Shown: piece by piece, positions 17,392 to 28,100 of the stretch | Layout: the number at the start of each line of letters is the position of its first letter | Position numbering within the stretch: the first letter of the stretch is position 1 | Assembly: GCA_032358255.1 (NCBI GenBank) | Contig: JAULBX010022186.1 | Coordinates: forward strand, 248,001-312,000 | Reading direction: 5' to 3' | DNA: 64,000 nt | From: Heterotrichella gracilis | Lineage: Eukaryota > Sar > Xanthophyceae > Tribonematales > Xanthonemataceae | The notes under the pieces: model-generated | What the model saw: the letters and a program-made list of their open reading frames with translations, nothing else | Databases searched by the model: none | What the model was told of the DNA's origin: nothing | Program-made: the position numbers and the translations under genes

Positions 17392-19440
17392 TTAAGTTTC
17401 AAATTCTAAAGTAATTTCCGTTCCGATATTTACTTTACTGTTCATGCTTACCCTTCCACCCAAGGTTTCAACCTGAGTTTTTACCATATAAAGCCCCATT
17501 CCCTTTCCTTCAATAGTTGGATGAAAGCGTTTGTAAAGGCCAAATATGTTGTTGCCATGTTCTTTCATATCAATCCCAATGCCGTTGTCAGAAAATACTA
17601 GTATGATCTTCCTGTTAACACGTTTACTGATGATCCTGATCACCGGCAATTCAATTGTCTTACGATATTTAATGGAGTTAGAAATAAGGTTGTAAAATAC
17701 ACTATTGAGGTAACTTTTAAGTGTAAACATTTCGCTTGCGTTTGAAAAGTCTATATCAATTGTAGTTCCTGAATTTGTGATAATATCACCAATACTTTCT
17801 TTAACGCTGTTTACAATTGTCGCAAAATCAACAATTTCTTTTTTCTCGCCAATTTCTTTTCGGGCCTGTAATATGTAATTGAGATCAATAATTGTGTTAT
17901 CCAGGTTTTTTACAGAAGATACAAAACCTTTCATACACTCTTTACGTGTCTCTTCAGTTACCTCTTCAGAATCAAGCACAATTGATAAGCCTAAGATGCT
18001 GGCAACGGGCGCTCTTAAATTATGCGACACAATATTTGTAAACTGTTCAAGGTCTTTATTTCTTTGGGTTAGGTAGTTTGTGATCTTAGCACGTTCTATC
18101 TCAAAAAGCTTACGTTCTGTAATATTCCTTGCAGCAACACTTAATCCAAAAAGCTCACCATCATCATTTAAAATAGGCGTAATAATTACATATAACCACT
18201 GTTCTTTTTTATCATTAGTAAAATAAACGGTTTCATAGCTCATCTTATCTTTAAGTGCAATAACATTATCCATCATTGCTCTCACTTCGGGTTTTCTGTA
18301 TTCAAGCATGATGTCAACATAATTTACACCCTCTCTTATCTCATTTCCGGAGTAAACTTTTGACAGTTCTTTTGCAAGTTGGTTAAAAGATAAAACGGTG
18401 GCATCGGTATCTAATAGAACATAAGCTGTGTCAGTATTTTCCAATATATCACGAAGATTGGCTTCAGCTTTTTTCTGTGCCTTTTCAGCTTTTTTCCTGT
18501 CGGTAATATCTTCAATTGTACCGATCATTTTTTGAGGCGACAGTGTTATTTCGTTCACATGTATGTGAGCATTTTCTCTAACCCATCGTGTTTCTCCTGT
18601 TGGTAAAATTATTCGGTGTTCAATACAATATTTTGAATTATCACCTAATGCTCTTTCAAAGGCTGAAGTAACAGTTTCACGGTCATCAGGATGTATTGTT
18701 GCAAAGAAATTAATAACATTTGGTTCGTATTGCCCCGGTTCGTAGCCATATATGCGGTACATTTCATCCGACCATTTAAGGGTATTAAGAGGATTGTTCT
18801 CTGATTCCAACAAACTCATTTCCCAGCTGCCAAAATGGGCAATGCGTTGGGCCTCCGCCATCATTTCCTCGCTTTGTTTTATGATCTCACTTGATCTTTT
18901 GCTTTCGGTTATATCGCTTGAAAAGCAAGCTGCGCCTACAACAGCAGTACCTTCAAGAATGGGCTGTAACGAGATCGTGGTCCAAATCTCTTTTCCAAAA
19001 TCATTATGGTATTCTTCAACCGTAAATGTTTCTCCTGCAAATGCCTTATTATAGTATAGTTCCCACCTTTTTAAATTTTCATCCGGCAAACCCGGAATTA
19101 CTGAAAGATCATCTCCTGCCTTTAAAATAGTTCCCGTCAATAATTCAATTACCGAAATAAATGATCTGTTTGCTTTGATCATTTTATAATTCCTGTCAAC
19201 GCTCCACATAATATCGGTCGTACTATTAATTAAAGCATCGCAGTTTCTTTTGTCAACCATTATAACTTCGGCTAAATCCTCAGAACTTTTTTCTAATAAC
19301 AGTTCTAATTGCCTATTTTCCTTTTCTTTTTGGTCGTATGTTTCGCTTACTATTTTTAATAATGCAAGATATTCTTCGGGGATCTGTTCTAAATCCGGGT
19401 AAAATTTTGAGATCTGGCTTTGCAATAATTTATTTAGCAT
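17392..19440 (-). CDS. PAS-domain sensor histidine kinase
   Basis: The 682-residue protein has no membrane segment. After an N-terminal helix it has three PAS/PAC units (about 65-180, 195-315, 325-445; PAC ends such as GTIEDITDRKKAEK and SVAARNITERKLFEI). A HisKA H-box follows with H473 in FTNIVSHNLRAPVA, then a HATPase domain (about 570-682; NLISNSIKYRK, FSDNGIGIDM, GKGMGLYMVKTQVE). It is a cytosolic sensor kinase whose ligand is unknown and no response regulator lies beside it in the same orientation. A 92-base nested inverted repeat lies in its upstream region. Confidence 0.92.
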   Translation of the reverse strand: MLNKLLQSQISKFYPDLEQIPEEYLALLKIVSETYDQKEKENRQLELLLEKSSEDLAEVIMVDKRNCDALINSTTDIMWSVDRNYKMIKANRSFISVIELLTGTILKAGDDLSVIPGLPDENLKRWELYYNKAFAGETFTVEEYHNDFGKEIWTTISLQPILEGTAVVGAACFSSDITESKRSSEIIKQSEEMMAEAQRIAHFGSWEMSLLESENNPLNTLKWSDEMYRIYGYEPGQYEPNVINFFATIHPDDRETVTSAFERALGDNSKYCIEHRIILPTGETRWVRENAHIHVNEITLSPQKMIGTIEDITDRKKAEKAQKKAEANLRDILENTDTAYVLLDTDATVLSFNQLAKELSKVYSGNEIREGVNYVDIMLEYRKPEVRAMMDNVIALKDKMSYETVYFTNDKKEQWLYVIITPILNDDGELFGLSVAARNITERKLFEIERAKITNYLTQRNKDLEQFTNIVSHNLRAPVASILGLSIVLDSEEVTEETRKECMKGFVSSVKNLDNTIIDLNYILQARKEIGEKKEIVDFATIVNSVKESIGDIITNSGTTIDIDFSNASEMFTLKSYLNSVFYNLISNSIKYRKTIELPVIRIISKRVNRKIILVFSDNGIGIDMKEHGNNIFGLYKRFHPTIEGKGMGLYMVKTQVETLGGRVSMNSKVNIGTEITLEFET

Positions 19441-19447
19441 TTTAATG

Positions 19448-19539
19448 TTCTGGTAAATATGTTATAAAAGTAAAACAATCTACAAATGTTCTTGGATCAT
19501 TATATAGCCTAAATAGACATTTGTAAGATTTTACCAGAA
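19448..19539. repeat. 92-bp nested inverted repeat upstream of the PAS kinase
   Basis: Two perfect inverted pairs are nested here. The outer pair is TTCTGGTAAA (19448-19457) with TTTACCAGAA (19530-19539), 10 bp. The inner pair is TACAAATGT (19481-19489) with ACATTTGTA (19517-19525), 9 bp. The left arms are 23 bases apart, the right arms 4 bases apart, and the loop is 27 bases. It starts 8 bases upstream of the PAS kinase ATG and could be a leader RNA structure, paired operators, a terminator of the methyltransferase gene, or a tiny MITE-like element. No target-site duplication was found. Confidence 0.6.
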
Positions 19540-19588
19540 TTTGCGAGCATTTCAGCTAAATATTGTGGAAAAGCAAAAAAATAATGGC

Positions 19589-20353
19589 TTATACTTTACT
19601 GCAAAAATAAATAAGTTCACCTGCTGGTAAACGGTATCTATCAACTAATTCAGGACTAAGTGTATTTACAAAATCATCTGCTTTAACGTTAAAACCTGCG
19701 GTAGCTAATTTATCTTTATAATCCAGTCCAAATAAACGCACATGATCCTTTTGCCAATAATGGATCTCTCTATCAGCCTCACTGGTAATGGTTTTATCTT
19801 CGTATGTAACGGATCTTGTTGTATCTAAAGGCACCTGGAAAATTCCCCAGCCGCCGGGCTTCATAATGCGGTATAACTCGCGCATACATTGATCCGCATC
19901 TTCAACATGTTCTAAAACATGGTTGCAAAATATAACATCAAAGGAATTATCCTCAAAGGGAGCTTTGTGAAGATCGAAATGTACATCAGCAATTGGACTG
20001 TTATAATCGCCGGTGGTATATTTTAAATTTGTTTGAGCTTTAAATAACTTATAAAAACACTGTTCGGGCGCAATGTGCAACATAACATGTGGTTTAGTGA
20101 AAAAATCGGTTCGTTGCTTAAGATATAACCATAACAAGCGGTGGCGCTCTAATGATAAGCTACCCGGACATAAGACATTCTTACGCTTTGCTTTGCCACT
20201 ATAGCCGTACGGTAAAAATTTACGATAGGTCTTCCCTGTAATTGGGTCTTCATAGCGCTTGCCGTAATAAACAAATGGAGCAATTTTACTAAAGATCAAA
20301 CTTAATTGGATCAATATAGGACGGGGTATGGTTCTTAAAAGGAAATGGAACAT
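19589..20353 (-). CDS. SAM-dependent methyltransferase (Methyltransf_11 type)
   Basis: The 254-residue protein has the class I methyltransferase core. The N-terminal half includes CPGSLSLERHRLLWLYL and LHIAPEQCF (SAM-binding motif I position). FDVIFCNHVLEHVEDADQCM and LYRIMKPGGWGIFQVPL are motifs II-IV of Methyltransf_11 enzymes. The RHRLLWLYL segment is typical of Bacteroidota relatives near polysaccharide genes, but no such genes flank it here. The substrate cannot be predicted. It ends 148 bases before the PAS kinase start, and the nested repeat lies in that gap. Confidence 0.85.
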   Translation of the reverse strand: MFHFLLRTIPRPILIQLSLIFSKIAPFVYYGKRYEDPITGKTYRKFLPYGYSGKAKRKNVLCPGSLSLERHRLLWLYLKQRTDFFTKPHVMLHIAPEQCFYKLFKAQTNLKYTTGDYNSPIADVHFDLHKAPFEDNSFDVIFCNHVLEHVEDADQCMRELYRIMKPGGWGIFQVPLDTTRSVTYEDKTITSEADREIHYWQKDHVRLFGLDYKDKLATAGFNVKADDFVNTLSPELVDRYRLPAGELIYFCSKV

Positions 20354-20434
20354 CTTATGCTTTGAAATAAAGGCTTAAAGATAATAAATTTAAATAAACC
20401 AGGCCTTATCGTTTTTTGCGCCTGGGAATATTAA

Positions 20435-22639
20435 TCAACTAATTTTAAAAGACACGAGGCATACATCGTCCCTTTGCTCTTTATTTCCTTTCCAATTGAT
20501 AAAAGTTTTAAGTAACTCTGTTTTTTGATATGAAGTTGGTCTGTTATGTATCGATTTGAGATTAGTTATTAAACTAGCCTTTAAGAATTTCTTATTGTTG
20601 CTTCCACCTCTTTGATCATAGAAGCCATCGGTTGTAAGGTACATCTGATCACCCGGACTTACTGTAGTTTCAAATAAAGTGAACGAATAAGCAGGTAAAT
20701 AACCAATCGAATACAGGTCTACTTTTAACTCTATAACTTCAGAGTTATTTTTTACAAGTAATATAGGATTTTTAGCCCCGGCATAAGTTATTTTTTTATT
20801 TCTTTTATCAAGGCAGATCAGCGACACATTCATGCCATTAACAGACTGATGTTGTACTTTTTTGGTATTAAAGCTATTATAAATTTTTTTATTTGCTTCG
20901 GTGAGGAAATCACTTACTGTTATTTCGGGATATTTTTCAATGATGCCGTTAAAAATATTGTGAGATAACAACGTCATTAGCGATCCCGGAACGCCATGCC
21001 CTGTACAGTCAGCAACAGCCAAATATATATTACCACTTTGCTCTGAAGTATGTACCCAGTAAAAATCTCCGCCAATATTTTCTTTAGGAATATTTATCAC
21101 AAAAAAATCAGATAAATTCTTAGAGAGCGATTCTTCATTATGCAAAATGGATTGTTGAATAATTGCAGCATAATCTATACTTTCCTGAATCAGATTATTT
21201 CGTTTACTTAACTCTATATTGGTTTGAGAAATAATCTTATGGCTATCTTCAATGATATCTTTTTGTTTTTGCAGCGCCATATTTGCACTTCGCTTTAATT
21301 TGTATCTGTTAATAAAAATAAGCAGCGCAATAAAAGAGAGTACAGCAATAATGATTACTCCGCCAGTGATCAGCTTATTTTGCCTACTTTCTGCATCAAA
21401 AACTTTATTTTTCTCATTAAGAAGATCTATCTGAGCATCTTTTTTTTGCGCATCATATTTCTGCAAAAGCTCTTTTGACTCCAGGTTGGATTGGATAGAC
21501 TGAAGCGTGTCGTTTATGGCAATTGATTTTTTATAATAAAAAAGTGCGCTGTCTGTTTGGTTAATTTTACTATAACATTCAGATAAACTTTTATATAATA
21601 TTTCAAGATTTGTTTGCTCTGTTAATAAAAATTGGTCAGATGCAAACTCATTTACACCTAATTTATAAAAGTCAATAGCTTTTTCAACATTTTTTTTAGT
21701 ATCAGCCAAATCGCCCGATACTAAACTTGTTTTGTTCTTGTATAGATCGCCTGATAGTCCATAAATATTACTTAAAGTTATTTTATCAACCGGCTTTGAA
21801 TAAGCGCTGATCATTGATTTGCATTTTTCTAATCGTGCTTCCGCATCATTGAATTTTTGTTTATTTAAGATCAGGTAATCAATTAAAAGCACATTATCAC
21901 TTAAATACAAAGCAGTATCGCCAAACGTTTTCAAAGCAAAATCAGCAGAAGTATTAAAACTTTCTATACACGAATCGTTATTTAAATTATAGTAGGCAAC
22001 GGCAATGTTATGGTAAACCTGGCTTAGATCCTTATTTAATTTCTTTGCTTTAAACTCGTTTACAAAGGGCTTTAAAACAGTTAATGATTTTCTGAATTGA
22101 TTGGTGCGTTGGTAAACTCTTATCAATCTTTGATCAATGGGAAACATGTTTTTAACGCCGGCCAGCACAAAATATTTTTTTGCCTCTAAATAATTTTTTA
22201 ATGCATTCTCAATATTATTATCCGTTTGCGCATCCCCCATCAAAATATAGTATTTTGCGTTTAACCGGTTATTTTTTTGTGGGAAATACGGCCCAAGTTT
22301 TTTTATTAAATACGTATTTGAATCTATACCTTCACTGGAATACAAACGGTCATAACAATAGTATTTGTTGATCAGCGTTTCCAAATAAAGCGTATCGTTA
22401 TGGGAAAGAAGCGCATAACCTTCAGAGCTATTATAATAAGTAAGCGCTTTTTTAAAATCACTTCTATCTATTAAAAAACTCCGGCCTAGTTTAAAATAGA
22501 TCTCCGCTTTTTTGCTTTTGTCATTTGCCTTGGCCAATTGGTTTATTAAACTATCGATACCTGTTTGCGAAAAAAATGTAAAGCTGTTTAAAACAAAAAG
22601 AACTAAAAAAAATACGACTATATTCTTTTTATTTATCAT
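20435..22639 (-). CDS. TPR / SpoIIE-type PP2C serine phosphatase, membrane-anchored
   Basis: The frame opens at a TTG (22645); the ATG at 22639 is chosen and starts the signal peptide (MINKKNIVVFFLVLFVLNSF), giving 734 residues. TPR-like repeats fill about 25-400, followed by a helical coiled-coil stretch, a membrane helix near 423-446, and a SpoIIE/PP2C domain from about 500 with metal-site segments GGDFYWV, VADCTGHGVPG and LTTDGFYDQRGG. Such proteins in Bacteroidota dephosphorylate anti-sigma-factor antagonists or act in unknown signalling. No partner kinase or antagonist gene is adjacent. An inverted repeat lies upstream at 22679-22699. Confidence 0.88.
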   Translation of the reverse strand: MINKKNIVVFFLVLFVLNSFTFFSQTGIDSLINQLAKANDKSKKAEIYFKLGRSFLIDRSDFKKALTYYNSSEGYALLSHNDTLYLETLINKYYCYDRLYSSEGIDSNTYLIKKLGPYFPQKNNRLNAKYYILMGDAQTDNNIENALKNYLEAKKYFVLAGVKNMFPIDQRLIRVYQRTNQFRKSLTVLKPFVNEFKAKKLNKDLSQVYHNIAVAYYNLNNDSCIESFNTSADFALKTFGDTALYLSDNVLLIDYLILNKQKFNDAEARLEKCKSMISAYSKPVDKITLSNIYGLSGDLYKNKTSLVSGDLADTKKNVEKAIDFYKLGVNEFASDQFLLTEQTNLEILYKSLSECYSKINQTDSALFYYKKSIAINDTLQSIQSNLESKELLQKYDAQKKDAQIDLLNEKNKVFDAESRQNKLITGGVIIIAVLSFIALLIFINRYKLKRSANMALQKQKDIIEDSHKIISQTNIELSKRNNLIQESIDYAAIIQQSILHNEESLSKNLSDFFVINIPKENIGGDFYWVHTSEQSGNIYLAVADCTGHGVPGSLMTLLSHNIFNGIIEKYPEITVSDFLTEANKKIYNSFNTKKVQHQSVNGMNVSLICLDKRNKKITYAGAKNPILLVKNNSEVIELKVDLYSIGYLPAYSFTLFETTVSPGDQMYLTTDGFYDQRGGSNNKKFLKASLITNLKSIHNRPTSYQKTELLKTFINWKGNKEQRDDVCLVSFKIS

Positions 22640-22678
22640 TTTCAATAAATTAAAATTAGGTGCTTTGCTTTTGAGATT

Positions 22679-22699
22679 TTTACCTCAAATCAAGGTAAA
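22679..22699. promoter_or_regulatory. Inverted repeat upstream of the SpoIIE phosphatase gene
   Basis: TTTACCT (22679-22685) and AGGTAAA (22693-22699) are perfect 7-bp arms around a 7-base spacer, 39 bases before the ATG at 22639. It could be an operator. The rest of the 229-base gap up to the RuvB stop (22640-22868) shows no gene, tRNA or strong terminator, only AT-rich sequence with a loosely repeated GCTTAACA motif. Confidence 0.35.
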
Positions 22700-22868
22700 T
22701 GTATGAAAATTTATTACTTTTTGATAAGATATATCTGCTTAACAGAATATCAGTTGATGCTGGCAAGTTTGATAAAACAGGCTTAACAAATATTTAATAA
22801 GAATAATAGACAGGAAACAAAAAATGAAAGATATATGAATTAACTATCAGCCAACCACCAAATTTCTA

Positions 22869-23897
22869 TTATACATCAAACAACCCACCATCTTTTTTCC
22901 AGATGCTTTTTCCAAGATGTTTGTATGCTTTTTCAGTAGCCTCGCGTCCACGTGGTGTGCGGGTCAAATAACCCTCTTGAACTAAAAACGGTTCGTAAAC
23001 TTCCTCAATCGTTCCTGTCTCTTCGCCAACAGCTGTGCTAATAGTGCCAATACCAACCGGCCCACCTTTGAATTTATCGATAATACATAATAAAATACGA
23101 TGATCCATTTCATCCAAACCATTCTTATCTACATTTAATGCTTTTAAAGAATAGGTAGCCATTTCAATATCTATAGATCCGTTGCCCTTTATTTGCGCAA
23201 AATCTCTAACCCGGCGCAAAAGCGCATTGGCAATACGCGGTGTTCCTCTACTCCTGCGGGCAATTTCGTAAGCAGCTTCATCTTTTATAGCAACATTTAA
23301 TATTTCTGAACTGCGTTGAATGATACCGGTTAACACTTTGCTATCATAATAATTTAAACGGCTGTTAATGCCAAACCTGGCTCTTAACGGTGATGTTAAC
23401 AGGCCACTACGTGTTGTTGCACCAACTAATGTAAAGGGATTTAATTTTATTTGCACCGTGCGCGCATTTGGCCCGCTATCGATCATAATATCAATTTTAT
23501 AATCCTCCATGGCTGAGTATAAATACTCCTCAACTATCGGACTTAAACGATGGATCTCATCAATAAAAAGTACATCAAATGGCTCTAAATTGGTTAATAA
23601 ACCAGCAAGATCGCCAGGTTTATCTAAAACAGGACCACTTGTTACTCTTAAATTTACACCCAGATCATTTGAAATAATATGTGCCAGAGTAGTTTTACCC
23701 AAACCCGGAGGTCCGTGTAATAGTACATGATCCAGCGCTTCGTTACGCTGTTTAGCAGCGGCAACAAAAACACGTAAATTATCAACCACCGATTCCTGTC
23801 CGCTAAAATCCTCAAAGGCAATTGGGCGCAAGGCGCGTTCTATCTCCTTATCCGTCGTATTTAGGTTCTCACTATCTGGGTTTAAATTGTCATTCAT
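22869..23897 (-). CDS. ruvB: Holliday junction branch migration DNA helicase RuvB
   Basis: The 342-residue protein is full length for RuvB, the hexameric AAA+ motor that drives Holliday junction migration with RuvA. It shows the N-terminal [15 protein letters not shown] block, Walker [13 protein letters not shown] (K68), Walker B FIDEIHRL (D113-E114), GATTRSGLL sensor and a C-terminal winged helix ([21 protein letters not shown]). It is transcribed alone, divergent from the T9SS-substrate gene. ruvA and ruvC are not in the window. Confidence 0.97.
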   Translation of the reverse strand: MNDNLNPDSENLNTTDKEIERALRPIAFEDFSGQESVVDNLRVFVAAAKQRNEALDHVLLHGPPGLGKTTLAHIISNDLGVNLRVTSGPVLDKPGDLAGLLTNLEPFDVLFIDEIHRLSPIVEEYLYSAMEDYKIDIMIDSGPNARTVQIKLNPFTLVGATTRSGLLTSPLRARFGINSRLNYYDSKVLTGIIQRSSEILNVAIKDEAAYEIARRSRGTPRIANALLRRVRDFAQIKGNGSIDIEMATYSLKALNVDKNGLDEMDHRILLCIIDKFKGGPVGIGTISTAVGEETGTIEEVYEPFLVQEGYLTRTPRGREATEKAYKHLGKSIWKKDGGLFDV

Positions 23898-24016
23898 AGC
23901 ATAAAGGTAATTTAAAGATCAATGGCATCTTGCTACAATTTATAGATTTAAATATTTGTATTACTTAAAGCAAAAGTTCAGGGTGTTTTTTACTTATTTT
24001 TTGTATCTTTAATTCT

Positions 24017-25039
24017 ATGAAAAAGACAGTTATTATTTTCTTTGTTAGCATTCTTTGCATGATTTCGCAAGCTCAAACATATAACAAAATGCTTATAAAA
24101 GATACCACTACATGGCAGCACTTTGGTATTATTTACGGGGTTAAAAGCTCTCAAATGCTAAATATGTTTATCACTAACAGCTCCATTGCTGCAATAGATA
24201 CCGTTACAATAGGAAGCTATTTATATAAAAAGCTATATGAATTGAGCGTACCGGCATATATAAATTACTCAAACAAGGTACTTAGAGGGTATATTAGAGA
24301 AGATTCGGCGGCAAAAAAAGTTTTTTTTAAAGAAACATTGGCAACACCCGAATTTGTACTTTATGATTTTAGTTTAAATGTTAATGATTCTACGTTAATG
24401 AATTTCCCTAACAATCCTTCAGCGAATGGGTATTATCGGGTTGACTCTATTATCACTAAAACTGAATTGTGTGGCCCGAGAAGACACTTTTATTATAGAA
24501 AACATCAAAATAATTCAAATCCTTCATTCGAGTATTTTGAGTTTGTAGAAAGTATTGGATCTACCTACCATTTTTTATACCGATATTATACCGGTTTTAT
24601 GAATGTTTTTTTCAACTATCAGCCAGGTTGTTATCATAAATGGGAGCTGGGTTTAGCCTGTAAGAAAAACAAATCCAGTCAGCAATACCAGAGTTGTACC
24701 TATAACTCTTCTATGTGGACAAATTTTACAAACTCGTGTACATATTATTATTTTAGCGGGGGATTAAACGAACATGCTATGCTAAAAGAGGTGTCTATTT
24801 ACCCTAATCCAGCTAACGATAAAGTTTTTTTGAGTCTTTACATTGAAAATAGTCAGACGTTTGAGATCAATATAGTCGATGTATTAGGAAAAGTTATTCA
24901 AAGCAATAAAAATATTTCATTTTATAGCGGACAAAATGCCTTTGAATTATCCACTTCGCAACTAAAAAGTGGTGTTTATTCGATCGTCATCAGCAATAAA
25001 GAGCATAAAAGCACTCATCCTTTGATTATTAAGAATTAA
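24017..25039 (+). CDS. T9SS-secreted protein with C-terminal type A sorting domain
   Basis: The 340-residue protein has a signal peptide (about 1-19, ending SQAQ). The body (about 20-260) has no recognised enzyme motif but several Cys and aromatic residues. The C-terminal 80 residues are the T9SS type A sorting domain (VSIYPNPANDKVFLS, INIVDVLGKVIQS, LKSGVYSIVISN). The sorting domain directs export through the outer membrane and attachment to the surface. A TATCTTTA box at 24004-24011 stands 5 bases before the ATG, suggesting a very short leader. Confidence 0.85.
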   Translation: MKKTVIIFFVSILCMISQAQTYNKMLIKDTTTWQHFGIIYGVKSSQMLNMFITNSSIAAIDTVTIGSYLYKKLYELSVPAYINYSNKVLRGYIREDSAAKKVFFKETLATPEFVLYDFSLNVNDSTLMNFPNNPSANGYYRVDSIITKTELCGPRRHFYYRKHQNNSNPSFEYFEFVESIGSTYHFLYRYYTGFMNVFFNYQPGCYHKWELGLACKKNKSSQQYQSCTYNSSMWTNFTNSCTYYYFSGGLNEHAMLKEVSIYPNPANDKVFLSLYIENSQTFEINIVDVLGKVIQSNKNISFYSGQNAFELSTSQLKSGVYSIVISNKEHKSTHPLIIKN

Positions 25040-25091
25040 GGCATCCTAAATCCTTTTTAAGGTTAACAATTTCTTACATTTCTTTACTTAT

Positions 25092-25108
25092 TTAAAGTGT
25101 TACTTTAA
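25092..25108. promoter_or_regulatory. TTAAAGT-N3-ACTTTAA palindrome upstream of the A2M gene
   Basis: TTAAAGT (25092-25098), GTT, ACTTTAA (25102-25108) is a perfect 7-bp inverted repeat. It lies 10 bases upstream of a TATTTTTA box (25119-25126), which is followed by the A2M start at 25146. The same arms with TGT in the middle occur at 54701-54717 in the MarR/RND intergenic region, so a common DNA-binding protein is possible. Confidence 0.5.
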
Positions 25109-25145
25109 GTAAAAATCTTATTTTTAGTCTCACAAATTTTAAACT

Positions 25146-28100
25146 ATGTTGTTAAACAAAATTAAATACATGGCCATTGGTGTGGCTATGACTGCGGGTG
25201 TGGTATTGATATACAATAATCGCGATATTTTTAAAAATCTTACCGGGAGTAATAAAAATGCCGGCATTGCCAATAAAATAAACCCTGAGTTTGCCAGCTA
25301 TATCAGCGCTTTCACCACCGGCTATATTTCAACCGGCTCAACCATTAAAATTAAGTTGAGCAGCGAGTTTGCCAGCACAACCCAGTTAAACGCACCTTTA
25401 AAAGAAAGTTACTTTTCTTTTGACCCAAAAATTGAGGGCGAAGCCGTTTGGAAAGATGGGCAAACCATGGAATTTAAACCCACTGGGCGGTTACAGCCCG
25501 GCCAGATCTATAAAGCTACTTTTCATCTTAGTAAATTAATGGAAGTAAAAAAAGAACTTGAAGATTTTGAATTCCAGTTTCAGGCTATTAAACAATCGGC
25601 GCAATTACAGGTAAACGATCTTAAGAGCTACCACTCTAACGATGTGGATATGTATAGCCTTACCGGAAATATTTCTACTGCCGACTTTGCTGACGGTGGC
25701 CTTGTTGAGAAAGCATTGGATGCTAAATTAGATAGCAAAAACCTAAACATTAAATGGGTGCATAATGAAAAAGGAACCCTACATAAATTTTTAATTGATA
25801 GCATTGAACGTCCCGGAAGCAGCACCGGCAAATTAACGCTTAATTGCGATGCTAAAGCACTTGATGTTACATATACTGCTAAAGAAACATACGATATACC
25901 TGCAAAAGGTGAGCTAGTACTTTTAAATACGCGCGTTATTTCTGCGGATGCTGATCCTTATGTATTGGTCAATTTTTCTAATCCAATCGATCAGAACCAA
26001 TCGCTGGAAGGCCTTATTGCCATTGCCAATTTAACCGAGACGAAATACATCGTTAATAATAACCAGGTATTAATTTACCCTGCTCAAGTAAAAAGTGGTT
26101 CTTATGTCTTAAAGATCGAAGGTGTTAAAGATACCAAAGGCCAGTATTTAAAAGAAGCTTCAGAACACAATATTGTTTTTGCAGAAGTAAAACCTGCTGT
26201 TAAATTCTCAGGTACAGGTAATATTTTGCCTTCATCAAACAACCTGTCTATGCCATTTGAAACCGTTAATCTAAGGGCAGTTGACGTTAAGATCATTAAA
26301 ATTTACGAGAACAACGTATTACAATTTTTACAAACTAATGATCTTGATGGTAACGGAAACATTGCACAGGTTGGTAAAAAAATAATCGAGAAACGTATCA
26401 ACCTCGGTATAACTAATCCGGCCGACTACGGTGTATGGAAAAAATTCTCTTTAGATCTTGGAACGCTTATTAAATCGGAACCGGGTGCTATTTACAAAGT
26501 GTATTTAAGTTTCAAAAAAGCCTACTCTACTTTTCCATGTATAGGAAACGGCGGTGATGAGAAATTTGAAATGGAAGAAATTAAAGCACCTGAAGACGAA
26601 GACAACATTTCTTATTTTGGATACTATTACGATGAATACTCTAACAACTACGATTATGAATATGAAGGCGATTACGGCGGCGATGGTGATGAAAGCGACG
26701 AATACAGTTGGAGTAATCGCGATAACCCTTGTAAAGCTGCTTATTACAGACAATACGGACGTAGCGTATCAAGAAGCATTTTAGCTTCAGATCTTGGTCT
26801 TACTTTGAAAAAAGGAAATGACGGCAGTCTGTTTGCCGTTGTAAATGATCTTGTAACTACTAAACCAATGAGCGGTGTTGAGATAGAACTTTACGATTAT
26901 CAAAAACAACTCATAATTACCTCAAAAACAAACTCAGATGGTCAGGCATTTATTTCTCCTGGACAAAAACCATATTTTCTTGTTGCTAAAAAAGACAAAC
27001 AACGTGCTTATTTAAAGTTAGACGATGGTTCAGCACTTTCTTTAAGCATGTATGACGTTTCGGGTGATGCTATTAAAAAAGGTGTTAAAGGCTTTATTTA
27101 CGGTGAGCGTGGCGTTTGGCGTCCTGGTGATTCGTTATTCCTTAATTTTATTTTGGAAGATAAATTGGGTTCTATTCCTGCCAACCATCCGGTACAGTTT
27201 GAGTTAATGAATCCACAAGGTCAGTTATACAAACGAATTATTAGCAGCAAAGGCGTTGATGGTTTTTATAATTTCTCTTGCGCTACCGATAAAAATGCAC
27301 CAACCGGTTTGTGGAACGTGGATGTAAAAATTGGTTCTATGCACTTTAGCAAAAGTGTGCGTGTTGAAGCAATTATGCCAAACCGTTTAAAAATTGAGAT
27401 AAACGTAGGTGATAATAAATTACTAATTGGCACAAAAGACAATATCGTTAAGCTGCACACCAATTGGTTAACTGGCGCTATGGCGCGCGGTTTGGCGGCT
27501 AACATTAATGTATCCTTAAGTTCGGCGAGAACGGAATTTGCAAAATATCCTGATCATAATTTTGATGATCAAACCATTCGTTTTGAAGCACAACAAATAA
27601 CCATTTTTGATGGTAAGGTGGATGAAAGCGGAAACGCCAACTTCCCATTAAAATTAGATCTTGGTAAAAATGCACCGGGACTTTTGAAGGCCAATTTTAA
27701 CACACAGGTATTTGAACAAGGTGGCGCTTTTAGCGTAGATCGCTTTACGGTTGATTATTCACCTTACGCTTATTACGCAGGTATTAAAATGCCGGAGGGC
27801 GAAAAAAATTCAGGGATACTTTACACCGACAAAGAACATTTTATTGATGTGGCAACGGTTGACGCATTGGGTAACCCAGTATCACGTGGTAACTTAAAAT
27901 TTGAATTATATAAGTTAGAGTGGCGCTGGTGGTGGGATCAGTACCGCGATGAATTAGCCAATTATGCATCTGATGATTATCACAGAAGTATTCAACAAGA
28001 AACTTTTTCTTCTAAAAATGGTTCTGCAAAAATTAAAGTTAAAATTAAACAGAACGAATGGGGTCGTTATTTGGTACGTGTTATTGATCTTGATGGCGGA

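Noticed and set aside
22640-22868. 229-base gap examined for a tRNA or small RNA
   Set aside because: No cloverleaf or strong terminator was found; only an operator-like repeat and AT-rich sequence.
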